Positions 9,370-18,564 of a stretch of DNA of 64,000 bases are shown here, piece after piece. The position numbers and the translations under genes were made by a program. How positions within the stretch are numbered: the stretch's first letter is position 1; every line of letters begins with the position of its first letter. Under the pieces are notes generated by a model. The model did not search any database and was not told the DNA's origin. It was given only the letters and a program-made list of their open reading frames with translations. The DNA is from Pseudomonas sp. ML2-2023-3 (lineage in GTDB: Bacteria; Pseudomonadota; Gammaproteobacteria; Pseudomonadales; Pseudomonadaceae): assembly GCF_037055275.1 (NCBI RefSeq), contig NZ_CP146343.1, positions 2,948,501 to 3,012,500 of the forward strand, in the 5' to 3' direction.

Positions 9370-9702
9370 ATTGCCAAAGATCGTGAGCAAGCTCGCTCTA
9401 ATAAAGTCGGCTTTTACATAAGTGAACAGCATTGTCGCTTTGCGGGTTTTTTTGTGTCCGGCAAGCGGCGCAGCCGGGAGCAAGGCCCATGAGAATTGTA
9501 GCGCGTGAAAGCAGTACTTACTGCCATGACGGTAAGCTGATGTTTTAAGTTAAATGAGCGCAAGGACGTGATCGACTTCAGAGTGATACGACACGCTCGG
9601 ACCTTCATTCTTGCGGGGCTTCAGACTTCGCACAAGCCTGGCGCAGGGCACAGAACCCCCTTTCAAAACTTAATCACTGGCTTGCCAAGGCAAAACAGCG
9701 CC
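9370..9702. other. Intergenic gap between two receptor genes
   Basis: Separates the ends of two convergent receptor genes. No convincing gene or RNA was seen. A partial REP-like stretch (GTGAGCAAGCTCGCTC) occurs near 9382. Confidence 0.4.
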
Positions 9703-12108
9703 TTAGAAACTGTAGCGGGCAGTCAGTTTCATATTGCGTGGATCGCCGTAGATGTCGTACGGATCATAGCCTCCGTTAGCAATGCTGACGTAGTAGGTAC
9801 GGTCGAAGAGGTTGTTTACGTTGAGTTGCAGATCCAGTTGCTCGCTAGCCTTATATCCTGCCACCAGGCCGGCCACCGTGTACGAACCCTGTCGATTTTG
9901 CCATGCCGTGGTACCGCTGCCACCTGAGGTGCGAATCTGGCTCTGCTGGTAGACATCACCACCAATGCGCCAGCGTTGCAGGTCACCGGGCAGGGCATAG
10001 ATGGTGGATAGTTTGAATAGCTGGCGCGGCAGTCTACGGTTGAAATCCTGGCCTTCCAGGGTTGCGTTGGTGTCGCTGACGTATTTCGTCTGGGTGTAGG
10101 TATACCCACCGGCCAGTTGCCAATTTTCGGTCAGGGCACCCTGTAGTTCCAGATCAATACCCCGGCTGCGCACCAGGCCGGAAGCTTCATAGCACGCACT
10201 GATGGCGCTGGTGCCGCAACCTTTGACATCAGGTAATTCCAGGGCTCGGTTTTTCTGATCGATCTGGAAAATCGCCGCGCTGGCGTTGAGTGCGCCATCA
10301 AAGTATTCGCCCTTTATACCCACCTCGTAGTTCTCACCCACGATAGGGACGATCACTTCTGCGCCGATGCCTTTTTCGGTTTGCGGCTTGAAGATATCGG
10401 TGTAGCTGGCATAGACCGAGTAATGGGGGTTCAGGTCATAGACCAGGCCGGCATAGCGGGTCAGATTGCGCGTGACCTTGTAGCTGCTTTCAGGATTTGT
10501 CCTGTTTTCGAATTCATACCAGTCCAGGCGGCCGCCGAGAATCAGCGACAACGGTTCGGTCAAGCGCAGGCGGGTACTGGCATATAAGCTGTCCTGGGTG
10601 GTGGTCTCGGGACGGCCGTTGGGGCCCTTGACGATATCGGGCTTGGCATGACCACGTGGATCCCAGGTGAAGAGATCGGTGCCCTTGTCGATGAACGCTT
10701 CCCAAAGCTTACCGGTACGATAATCCAGCTGGCGCTTACTGACGCCCACCGTCAGGTCATGTTCCTGGCCCAGTAACTGGAAGGGACCGCTGAAGGCCAG
10801 GTCGTAACCGGTTTCCTTCTGCTCCATGGCTTGCGTCCATAGATAGTGACGGTTGTATGCCCATATGGATGAGGCCAGCACATCAGTGTGGGTCGTCGAC
10901 TGCATGGCGGCCATGCGCAGCTTCCAGTCGTTGGCTAGGCCATGTTCCAGAGTCGCGAAATAACCGATGGTGCGGTTGTCCATGTATTCCCAGTCATGCC
11001 CCAGGAATGTGTCGCGTGACAGCCCAAGGTGCCCACCACCTCGGACCATGGGCAAGCCACCCCAGACGTAGTTGGTATGGTCCTTCTGGCGGTAGGCGCC
11101 GAGCGTCAGTGTTGTGCTGTCGCTCAGGTCGGCATCGACCACGCCATAGAACAGATCTGCGTCACTCTCTACAGAATCACGGAAACTGTTGGCGTCTTGC
11201 CGCGAGATCACGGTACGCGCTCGCAGAGTGCCGTTTTCATTGAGCGGACCGCCGATGTCCAGCGTGCTGCTGTAATCGTCCCAACTACCGGCACTGCCAG
11301 TGAGTGTGGCCTGGAACTCATGGGGAGGGCGTTTGCGTATCAGATTGATGGCGCCAGCAGGGCTGCCGGCGCCCTGGGCCAGGCCAGTGGCGCCTCGAAC
11401 GATCTCCACCCGATCATACATGGCCAGGTTAGCTTCGCTGCTGGGCAGGTAAGTGAGGAAGCTAGTGGGAAAGCCGTCGTACATGATGGTGTCGACGTCA
11501 AAACCGCGCGCGCTGAACGTGGGCCGCCCGGCTCCGCCAGAGTTATTAAGGTAAATGCCCGGCGCACTTTGGACCACATCGCTAATGGTGGTCATGGCCT
11601 TGTCGTCCATGCGCTTGCGCGTGACTACGCTGACCGACTGCGGCGTTTCACGCAAGGTCAGGGGTAGCTTGGTGGCGGTCTGCATGGCCCCGGTGGTGTA
11701 TGAACCGGTGTTCTCGGTCACTTCGCCCATCACCCGGCCCTGGATTGAAGTCTCTCCCAATTGCAGAGTGCTTCCCGATTCGGGGGGTTTTTCCAGCATT
11801 ACGCTGTTCCCACCGGTCGCGCGCCATGTCAAGCCGCTGCCTTTCAACACTTCAGCCAGTGCGACCTCTGGCTCTTTGGTACCGACCACCCCGGGGCTGC
11901 TCTTGCCGACGACCAGCGTGCCATCGAATATCACCTGCAAGCCGCTTTGAGCGGCCAGTCGATTCAGCGCGCTCGCCAATGGTTGTTGCGGGATGTTGAA
12001 AGTGTGGGAGTCGGCAACCGCCAGGCAGGACATCAGACCGCAGAGCATTGTTAGCGCAGCGACTGACAACGGTTTGATTCGCAAACCTTCAGGTAACGGA
12101 TGGTGCAT
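9703..12108 (-). CDS. FecA/FpvA-type TonB-dependent siderophore receptor
   Basis: 801 residues with a signal peptide ending near SCLAVADSH, then an STN signalling domain (FNIPQQPLASALNRLAAQSG, about 35-110). The plug has LRETPQSVSVVTRKRM and EIVRGATGLAQGAGSPAGAI, and the beta-barrel ends LTARYSF with a terminal Phe. The start has GGGAGAG 6 bases upstream. It lies downstream of the fecR- and fecI-like genes on the same strand. This is the classical cell-surface signalling set in which ligand binding is relayed from STN domain to FecR to FecI, raising receptor transcription. Substrate not identifiable from sequence; the plug and barrel resemble hydroxamate or pyoverdine-type receptors. Confidence 0.94.
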   Translation of the reverse strand: MHHPLPEGLRIKPLSVAALTMLCGLMSCLAVADSHTFNIPQQPLASALNRLAAQSGLQVIFDGTLVVGKSSPGVVGTKEPEVALAEVLKGSGLTWRATGGNSVMLEKPPESGSTLQLGETSIQGRVMGEVTENTGSYTTGAMQTATKLPLTLRETPQSVSVVTRKRMDDKAMTTISDVVQSAPGIYLNNSGGAGRPTFSARGFDVDTIMYDGFPTSFLTYLPSSEANLAMYDRVEIVRGATGLAQGAGSPAGAINLIRKRPPHEFQATLTGSAGSWDDYSSTLDIGGPLNENGTLRARTVISRQDANSFRDSVESDADLFYGVVDADLSDSTTLTLGAYRQKDHTNYVWGGLPMVRGGGHLGLSRDTFLGHDWEYMDNRTIGYFATLEHGLANDWKLRMAAMQSTTHTDVLASSIWAYNRHYLWTQAMEQKETGYDLAFSGPFQLLGQEHDLTVGVSKRQLDYRTGKLWEAFIDKGTDLFTWDPRGHAKPDIVKGPNGRPETTTQDSLYASTRLRLTEPLSLILGGRLDWYEFENRTNPESSYKVTRNLTRYAGLVYDLNPHYSVYASYTDIFKPQTEKGIGAEVIVPIVGENYEVGIKGEYFDGALNASAAIFQIDQKNRALELPDVKGCGTSAISACYEASGLVRSRGIDLELQGALTENWQLAGGYTYTQTKYVSDTNATLEGQDFNRRLPRQLFKLSTIYALPGDLQRWRIGGDVYQQSQIRTSGGSGTTAWQNRQGSYTVAGLVAGYKASEQLDLQLNVNNLFDRTYYVSIANGGYDPYDIYGDPRNMKLTARYSF

Positions 12109-12120
12109 CGGTACTCTCCC

Positions 12121-12140
12121 AAATACGAAGTATTATCGTT
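12121..12140 (+). promoter_or_regulatory. 20-bp motif upstream of the receptor gene (copy 1)
   Basis: AAATACGAAGTATTATCGTT lies 13 bp before the receptor start. A close relative in inverted orientation is found upstream of the sigma factor gene at 13666-13685. The two share AATACGAAG, 2 variable bases, TTATC, one variable base and TT. Candidate operator (for example Fur-like, GATAAT-related) or FecI-type promoter part; function not established. Confidence 0.4.
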
Positions 12141-12183
12141 CTAGGGAGGAGGACGGACGACACGCCAACAACCATAAAAATAG

Positions 12184-13119
12184 TTACGTTTTGGGTGAAA
12201 CCACCAGCAGGTAGTTTGTGTAGCGCTCGATTTTGATTGGAAAGACGCTCTCCAGCGTCGCTAAGCCTTCATCCAGGTGGTCGAGTTGAAAGGTGCCGCT
12301 GACCTTGAGTGCGCCCAGGCGCGTGTCCCTGATCAGCAGGATGCCCGGACGATAGCGTTCGACCTGCTCAAGCACCTGCGAAAGCGGCGTCAACTCGAAG
12401 ACCAGACGGCCTTGTTCCCAAGCCAGTACCCTGTCGACATCCACGCTCTGCTTCGCGCCCAGCCCGTGGAGATGCGCGCCGACGGCTTCGCCAACACCGA
12501 GCGTGATTTTGTCAGAGCCTTCAGTGACGGCCACACGTCCACGGCGAACCGTAACGTCGATGTTTTCACCCTCACGGCGCACCGCGTAGATCGTGCCAAG
12601 TGCCGTCGCGTTCAAGGCGCCAGCCTGCACACTGAAGGGTCGTTTCGGGTCGGGGTTTACATCGAAAAGAGCTTCTCCTTTGCGCAGGGTAATGCGCCGC
12701 CCATCGGCCGTGAGATTCACATCTACGGCGCTGTTGGCGTTCAGGACGATGCGAGAACCATCATCAAGAACGACCTGCCGACGCTCACCGGTGCCGGTGT
12801 AATAGTCTGCATCCAACGCCATTTGTTGAGCCCATACGAGGCCAAGCCCGAGCACCAACGACGCGGCGATACCCATCTGCCAGATTCGACGTGACGACGG
12901 CCGTGCCGGGGCGTGAGGCTCAGCCAGATGGGCACTTAAACACCACAGACGCCGTGCTTCGACAAACGCTTGTTGATGATCCGGCGCCAGCTCGCACCAA
13001 GCCCGCGCCGCAGCGCGGTCAGAGGGAAGTACGGAGCCAGAGGTAAGGCGAATGACCCACGCGTGGGCTGTGCGCTGAACCTCTGTGACGGACGGGGGAG
13101 GGGTGGGTTGATCGTGCAT
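12184..13119 (-). CDS. FecR-family anti-sigma regulator
   Basis: About 311 residues starting MHDQPTPPP at 13119, 4 bp after the sigma factor stop. The N-terminal cytoplasmic segment has the family signature AHAWVIRLTSGSVLPSDRAA and the Trp/His-rich DHQQAFVEARRLW motif. A single transmembrane helix (about 85-105, MGIAASLVLGLGLVWAQ) precedes the periplasmic FecR domain (YYTGTGERRQVVLDDGSRIVLNANS), and a STN-like C-terminal part follows. It would carry the signal from the receptor's STN domain in the periplasm to the sigma factor in the cytoplasm. Confidence 0.94.
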   Translation of the reverse strand: MHDQPTPPPSVTEVQRTAHAWVIRLTSGSVLPSDRAAARAWCELAPDHQQAFVEARRLWCLSAHLAEPHAPARPSSRRIWQMGIAASLVLGLGLVWAQQMALDADYYTGTGERRQVVLDDGSRIVLNANSAVDVNLTADGRRITLRKGEALFDVNPDPKRPFSVQAGALNATALGTIYAVRREGENIDVTVRRGRVAVTEGSDKITLGVGEAVGAHLHGLGAKQSVDVDRVLAWEQGRLVFELTPLSQVLEQVERYRPGILLIRDTRLGALKVSGTFQLDHLDEGLATLESVFPIKIERYTNYLLVVSPKT

Positions 13120-13123
13120 ATCG

Positions 13124-13630
13124 TTATCGTTGCAGGCATTGACTGAGAAAGTCGAGCGCAATAGCTAATTGTTTTTCCACCGTACTTATCGATACCTGCA
13201 GTTGCGAGGCCACTTCCTTGTGGGGAAGGTTTTGTAGCCGACACAGCGTAAATATGTGCTGGCACTGAACAGGTAAACGGTTCAAGGCGTGGGCCATTGC
13301 CGCTAGATCTTGTTGCGCAACCACAACATCGAATAGCTCGGGGCTTTCACCCGTGACTTCATAAAGGTAGGCGATGCCTTCGTCGAGGTGCTCTCGGGTT
13401 TGGCTGCTGCGCGCGTGGTCAATGACCAGGTTTCGGGCAATTTTAAAGATAAAACCGCGTAAATTCAGCACAGGCTTGCGTGGCGGTTGACGGAGCAGGC
13501 GCAGGTAGGTTTCCTGAGCCAAATCGGCAGCGGTCTCGGGATTGCGCAACTGGCGATGAAGAAAAGAGCGCAACTCTGTTGCATGGGCCCGAAAGGCCAG
13601 CTCAAGCTCTTCGGTGGTCATGCTCGTCAT
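13124..13630 (-). CDS. FecI-type ECF sigma factor
   Basis: 168 residues, normal for ECF sigma factors. Region 2 spans about 10-75 (ETAADLAQETYLRLL and FIFKIARNLVIDHAR), and region 4 spans about 110-165 (LNRLPVQCQHIFTLCRLQNLPHKEVASQLQVSISTVEKQL) with its helix-turn-helix. It is first in a three-gene unit with the FecR-type regulator and the receptor, so it most likely drives the receptor promoter under iron limitation and siderophore presence. A second ATG three codons in is an equally possible start. Confidence 0.94.
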   Translation of the reverse strand: MTSMTTEELELAFRAHATELRSFLHRQLRNPETAADLAQETYLRLLRQPPRKPVLNLRGFIFKIARNLVIDHARSSQTREHLDEGIAYLYEVTGESPELFDVVVAQQDLAAMAHALNRLPVQCQHIFTLCRLQNLPHKEVASQLQVSISTVEKQLAIALDFLSQCLQR

Positions 13631-13665
13631 AAGCAGAGATCACGCAGCGGAAGGTCGCACACTTT

Positions 13666-13685
13666 AATGATAACGCTTCGTATTA
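13666..13685 (-). promoter_or_regulatory. 20-bp motif upstream of the sigma factor gene (copy 2)
   Basis: On the minus strand this reads TAATACGAAGCGTTATCATT, matching the motif at 12121-12140 in 16 of 20 positions. It ends 36 bp before the sigma factor start and is followed by AT-rich DNA. Position fits an iron-responsive operator. Confidence 0.4.
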
Positions 13686-13850
13686 ACAATATTTATTTGG
13701 CTGCCGCCAAAAACAGCCTGTAACTGATTGGTGGCTGCTTTTAGCCCCAGGCAGCTCTTAGTGACAGGGAGCCAGCGGCCCAGAGTGTGTAAAACGCAGA
13801 CACCGTTTGGAAGTCTGCGTTACTACGTAAAATCTGCCAGCGCTTGGCTA

Positions 13851-15031
13851 GTATCGTGAGCGGTTAGTTTATTTTCTAACGTACAACGATATACTGTGCA
13901 CCCCTCGCCCCGAGATGGTTCCAGGCATGCCTCGTCCAATTGCTCCCTTTGCACTGCAGCCCGCCGACGTTCTTACGCTTCAAGGTTGGCTGCGCATGAG
14001 TACGCTGGAGCAGAGCCTTGCTCAGCGGGCGCGGATACTGCTTTTGCTCAATGAAGGGGTGACGCCCATTGCCATCTGTGGGCAATTACTGATCACGACA
14101 CCGACCGTGTTCAAGTGGCGAAAGCGTTATCTGGCGTCGGGCATCGACGGCCTGAACGACCTGCCGCGTAGCGGTCAGCCTTTGAAGCTGGGTGCTGAGA
14201 AAGTCAAAGAAATCCTGACCCTGACAACGCACCGGGTTCCCAAGGAAGCAACGCACTGGAGCGTCCGGTTGATGGCCAAGTACGCTCGCGTTACCACCTG
14301 GCAAGTCCGGCAGATATGGGCTGCGTCGGATCTCAAGCCGCACCGACTGAAGACATTCAAGATCAGCAACGATCCGCACTTCGCTGAGAAGGTCATCGAT
14401 GTGGTCGGGCTGTACCTGAGCCCTCCGGACAACGCCATGGTGCTGTCGGTTGACGAGAAAACTCAGATCCAAGCGCTGGATCGTACTCAGCCAATGCTGC
14501 AACTTCGGCCTGGGCAGATCGAGCGGCGAACCCATGATTACAAGCGCCATGGCACGGCGAGCTTGTACGCCGCGTTCGACATCATGACCGGTGAAGTAAT
14601 GGGCCGGATTACCCCGCGGCACCGGGCCAAGGAGTTCCTGGATTTCCTCCGGCAGATTGATAAGAACACGCCTGCCGAGTTGGATCTCCATGTGATCCTG
14701 GATAACAGTTCGACCCACAAAACCCCAGCGATCAAGGCCTGGCTGGAAAAACATCCGCGCTTCAAGCTGCACTTCACGCCGACCAGTGCGTCCTGGCTAA
14801 ACGCGGTGGAAGGCTGGTTTTCACAGCTGGAGAGACGCGCACTGTATCGAGGTGTCTTCACCAGTGCTACTGATCTGAAAATCACGATCCGCCAGTTCAT
14901 TACTGCTCATAACGAGCATTCAGCCAAGCCGTTCAAGTGGACAAAGACCGCAGCGGCCAACATCAGCTCGGTACATATGGCAAAGCTGAGTGTGATGAAG
15001 AATAAGCTAATGAACTAACCGCTCGAGACAC
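13851..15031 (+). mobile_element. IS630-family insertion sequence, copy 1 (intact)
   Basis: 1181 bp. The left end is GTATCGTGAGCGGTTAGTTTA and the right end, as complement, GTGTCTCGAGCGGTTAGTTCA. Each end is flanked by TA (13849-13850 and 15032-15033), the target duplication of the IS630/Tc1 group. Contains one complete transposase gene. Confidence 0.92.
13915..15018 (+). CDS. IS630-family transposase
   Basis: 367 residues, full length. The N-terminal HTH region (about 20-85, with ILLLLNEGVTPIAICGQL and TVFKWRKRYLASGIDGL) is followed by a winged-helix part. The DDE core has Asp in VLSVDEKTQIQALDR, Asp in LHVILDNSSTHKT and Glu in SWLNAVEGWFSQLERR. These are the standard IS630 catalytic motifs. 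The frame is unbroken, and this copy could also act on the adjacent frameshifted copy. Confidence 0.95.
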   Translation: MVPGMPRPIAPFALQPADVLTLQGWLRMSTLEQSLAQRARILLLLNEGVTPIAICGQLLITTPTVFKWRKRYLASGIDGLNDLPRSGQPLKLGAEKVKEILTLTTHRVPKEATHWSVRLMAKYARVTTWQVRQIWAASDLKPHRLKTFKISNDPHFAEKVIDVVGLYLSPPDNAMVLSVDEKTQIQALDRTQPMLQLRPGQIERRTHDYKRHGTASLYAAFDIMTGEVMGRITPRHRAKEFLDFLRQIDKNTPAELDLHVILDNSSTHKTPAIKAWLEKHPRFKLHFTPTSASWLNAVEGWFSQLERRALYRGVFTSATDLKITIRQFITAHNEHSAKPFKWTKTAAANISSVHMAKLSVMKNKLMN

Positions 15032-15033
15032 TA

Positions 15034-15156
15034 GTCAGCAGACCTGAAAATTGCGTAGGGACGCGATTTTCGTTTTGGTTCTGACCGTAAAACCTGCTCT
15101 AAAACGTTTTTACACAGCCTCGGCCATAAGCCGCCGCTTGGATATATCCACGCATC
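15034..15156. other. 123-bp spacer between the two IS630 copies
   Basis: No gene. It contains CGTTTTTACACA (15105-15116), whose complement TGTGTAAAAACG closely matches TGTGTAAAACG at 13786-13796 just left of IS630 copy 1. These may be ends of an older element that received the IS630 insertion. Confidence 0.35.
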
Positions 15157-15158
15157 TA

Positions 15159-16338
15159 GTGTCGTGAGCGGTTAGTTTATTTTCTAACGTACCACGATAT
15201 ACTGTGCACCCCTCGCCCCGAGATGGTTCCAGGCATGCCTCGTCCAATTGCTCCCTTTGCACTACAGCCCGCCGACGTTCTTACGCTTCAAGGTTGGCTG
15301 CGCATGAGTACGCTGGAGCAGAGCCTTGCTCAGCGGGCGCGGATACTGCTTTTGCTCAATGAAGGGGTGACGCCCATTGCCATCTGTGGGCAATTACTGA
15401 TCACGACACCGACCGTGTTCAAGTGGCGAAAGCGTTATCTGCGTCGGGCATCGACGGCCTGAACGACCTGCCGCGTAGCGGTCAGCCTTTGAAGCTGGGT
15501 GCTGAGAAAGTCAAAGAAATCCTGACCCTGACAACGCACCGGGTTCCCAAGGAAGCAACGCACTGGAGCGTCCGGTTGATGGCCAAGTACGCTCGCGTTA
15601 CCACCTGGCAAGTCCGGCAGATATGGGCTGCGTCGGATCTCAAGCCGCACCGACTGAAGACATTCAAGATCAGCAACGATCCGCACTTCGCTGAGAAGGT
15701 CATCGATGTGGTCGGGCTGTACCTGAGCCCTCCGGACAACGCCATGGTGCTGTCGGTTGACGAGAAAACTCAGATCCAGGCGTTGGATCGTACTCAGCCA
15801 ATGCTGCAACTTCGGCCTGGGCAGATCGAGCGGCGAACCCATGATTACAAGCGCCATGGCACGGCGAGCTTGTACGCCGCGTTCGACATCATGACCGGTG
15901 AAGTAATGGGCCGGATTACCCAGCGGCACCGGGCCAAGGAGTTCCTGGATTTCCTCCGGCAGATTGATAAGAACACGCCTGCCGAGTTGGATCTCCATGT
16001 GATCCTGGATAACAGTTCGACCCACAAAACCCCAGCGATCAAGGCCTGGCTGGAAAAACATCCGCGCTTCAAGCTGCACTTCACGCCGACCAGTGCGTCC
16101 TGGCTAAACGCGGTGGAAGGCTGGTTTTCACAGCTGGAGAGACGCGCACTGTATCGAGGTGTCTTCACCAGTGTTACTGATCTGAAAGTCGCGATCCGCC
16201 AGTTCATTACTGCTCATAACGAGCATTCAGCCAAGCCGTTCAAGTGGACAAAGACCGCAGCGGCCATCATCAGCTCGGTACATATGGCAAAGCTGAGTGT
16301 GATGAAGAATAAGCTAATGAACTAACCGCTCGAGACAC
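15159..16338 (+). mobile_element. IS630-family insertion sequence, copy 2 (defective)
   Basis: 1180 bp, nearly identical to copy 1 and in the same orientation, 127 bp further on. It has the same terminal repeats and its own TA duplications (15157-15158 and 16339-16340), so it arrived by a separate transposition. It is one base shorter than copy 1 because of a deletion in the transposase gene. Confidence 0.92.
15223..16325 (+). pseudogene. Frameshifted IS630 transposase
   Basis: Same gene as in copy 1, but one G is missing near 15440 (GTTATCTGCGTCGG in place of GTTATCTGGCGTCGG). The product ends after 79 residues, while the DDE core continues in another frame from about 15440. A few substitutions also differ from copy 1, including Arg to Gln in the ITPRHRAK segment and changes in KITIRQF. 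The DDE residues survive in the second frame. Confidence 0.9.
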
Positions 16339-16541
16339 TAGGGGCCATTCACAAGGGAATCCAGGCCAGCCTGGACATTGTCTGGCGTGCCGCAGTTGGA
16401 TTTAGAAATTCATGTTATTAGAAACTCGACTATAAGTAATACGGCGACCACTAAGATAGAGGATTAGGTGCTATACCCTGCATTATCAAATTACTGACAA
16501 TAACATTCGACCGTATTATTTCTATGAGCCGATAATTTATA

Positions 16542-17252
16542 ATGATCAAGATAATAGTGATTTTACTAGTAGCACTTTCCGCTGTGGGATGCAATGGCTT
16601 TGTAAAGCCCGATTTGTCGGGAGAATATAATGATTCGTACTTTGTGGTCTTCTCAGGCTTTCCAGCACCGTTTCTATATACGGCCTCGGCAGTGCAGTGG
16701 AACGATGATTACGCCGTAACGACCCGGCATACTCCATTCTTGCCCGATATTGCATACTCCTGCAGTACAGGCTGTGACCTCGCCTTCATCAAGCACAAAG
16801 CAGACGGCAGCTACCCTTCATGGCGAGCACCGTGTCTGGGTGAGGACATAACGGCCGTGGGGGTAAGCCCCTACATGATGACCACAACAGGCAAGGGTAA
16901 GGTGTATCAAACTCCCTTCCTCAATGTAAAAGAAAATAGCGGTGATCTTTATGGCATTCACGATGCCCCAGTGATCAAAGGGATGTCGGGTGGGCCGGTC
17001 ATCGGCGTTGACGGAAGTGTGGTTGGTATTAATGAAGGTTACTACTCGGTCACACCACACGATATACCTGCTCAGACCGATTTAAGAGGTGCTGAGAGGG
17101 TAAGTATCTTTGTCCCTTACTCCATTATTGCGCGTGAGTGGAGATTGTTCCAGGCTCAGCTTAATCACGACACTCGCCCGATAGGGCCGACCCCGAAAAC
17201 TGATTTCTGCCCTGAGTTGGGTTTGAAACCGCTGAACATAAAAGCCAAATAA
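16542..17252 (+). CDS. Trypsin-like serine protease lipoprotein
   Basis: 236 residues with a lipoprotein signal peptide (MIKIIVILLVALSAVGCNG, lipobox AVGC). The mature part has the features of a compact chymotrypsin fold: a candidate His in YAVTTRHTPF, a candidate Asp in GCDLAFIKHK, and the serine motif KGMSGGPVIGVDGSVVGI, equivalent to GNSGGPV. Six Cys residues could form disulfides. It would act as a membrane-anchored periplasmic or surface protease; the target is unknown. Base composition is clearly more AT-rich than the catabolic genes, and it lies alone between IS elements, consistent with horizontal acquisition. Family-level call only. Confidence 0.7.
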   Translation: MIKIIVILLVALSAVGCNGFVKPDLSGEYNDSYFVVFSGFPAPFLYTASAVQWNDDYAVTTRHTPFLPDIAYSCSTGCDLAFIKHKADGSYPSWRAPCLGEDITAVGVSPYMMTTTGKGKVYQTPFLNVKENSGDLYGIHDAPVIKGMSGGPVIGVDGSVVGINEGYYSVTPHDIPAQTDLRGAERVSIFVPYSIIAREWRLFQAQLNHDTRPIGPTPKTDFCPELGLKPLNIKAK

Positions 17253-17290
17253 ATAATAATTTTTATGCCGCCTGCAGCGCAGCGTCATGG

Positions 17291-18168
17291 TGGACACATT
17301 ATGCCCCGTAGTCAGGTTTGTTCACGTCGAACGTTCTTAGAAAGTGATGGCAGAAGTAGACGTCAAAGAGTCCATCTCTTTCAGGGTTGGGCCGTATTGC
17401 GATGTGCTGCCCAACTAAGCCCTTGGCGATGCTGAAATAGCGTTTCTGAAAGCGAAATCGGCTGTGATAAACCTTGGCCAACACATCGTCCGGCCCGTAC
17501 TCAAACTCCGATAACTGCTGCGGATAAGCCCACGGGCTGGAGCGATATCGGTCCATCGGCACTTGGTAGTTCAACGCTTGATGAGGTCGTTGTAGGTTAT
17601 AAACCTCCCGCCATCGATCGAACGCGGATTGAGCCTCCTGGACCGTGGAAAATTGACGTCCATCAAGCACTTCGGCCTTGAGAGAGCGGTGGAAGCGCTC
17701 GATCTTTCCATTGGTTTGAGGGTGGTAAGGGCGGCTGTAGCTGATCCGGATTCCCAAACGAATCAGCCAGATACTCAGCTCGGTGATTTCACCTGGATTG
17801 CGCGGTGAGCCCCATGGCGGGCCGTTATCAACATTGATACGAGCGGGTAATCCGAAGCGCTGGAATACCTCAACCAGCTTGTCCTTCACCGTAGCTCCAC
17901 GCTCGTTATCACAAGCCTGAATAGCTAAATTGAATCGCGAGTGGTCGTCCAACAGTGTCAGGGGATGGCATCGGCCTTCTTGCGTTGAGAAGTGCCCTTT
18001 GAAATCCATCTGCCACAGATCGTTAGGCGCATCGTGTTCAAATCTCAGCTTGGCCTCTTGCTCATTCTGAGCAGGCTGAATCAGTCCGTGCCTGTGCAGG
18101 ACACTGGTCACGGTGCTGGGAGCGATCTGCTTTTTCAAGAGGGTGCTGATTGTGCGTCCACCCCAAAC
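17291..18168 (-). pseudogene. IS481-family transposase, 5'-truncated
   Basis: The C-terminal ~290 residues of an IS481-type transposase (from about WGGRTISTLLKKQ). The rve/DDE core is present, with Asp in DLWQMDFKGHF, Asp in INVDNGPPWG and Glu in NGKIERFHRSLKAE, followed by the usual tail. The N-terminal helix-turn-helix domain (about 80-100 residues) is absent. The frame continues upstream into unrelated acetyltransferase coding DNA, so any product would be a chimera without the DNA-binding domain. One end (GTGTCCACC as complement, near 17289-17297) resembles an IS481 terminus; the other end is missing. Confidence 0.85.
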
Positions 18169-18468
18169 CCTTGCCACGTTCCTTCTCGCTATAGGCATCA
18201 GGGGTGCCGTGATAAGCGTCGAACATCGCTTTACGATGGGTAGATCAGCATTCATTGTCCGGCTGGTGGTCATCAAAAAGCCAGTTACAAACGCGCCGCG
18301 CCGGGCAACGATTAATGGCATCTCTTGCATCATGGCTGCGATACGTGAGCGGGACAGGCTTGCTGAAAGTGACCCGCCACGGGCGGCCTGATTAGCTTCC
18401 TGGAGCTCTAGAATTCCGTCCAGATCGCTCTCGACGGCCTTGCTGACAGTGCATTCATGTTGGGTCAT
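18169..18468 (-). pseudogene. 5' fragment of a GNAT acetyltransferase gene
   Basis: A start (MTQHECTVSKAVESDLDGIL) with GGAG upstream encodes the first ~80 residues of a GNAT-fold protein. A +1 frame then continues with FDAYHGTPDAYSEKERGKGLG, the acetyl-CoA loop region, so a frameshift occurs near 18230. The gene stops at the junction with the truncated IS481 transposase. The C-terminal half is absent from the window. Confidence 0.7.
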
Positions 18469-18564
18469 GGCTTTTTCTCCGCCAGTTCGAAACATCACAA
18501 GCCGAGCTTCAAGGCAAATGGCGATGAGCTAGAATGCCGGGCTCATGGATCTCAAGGACGCGCT

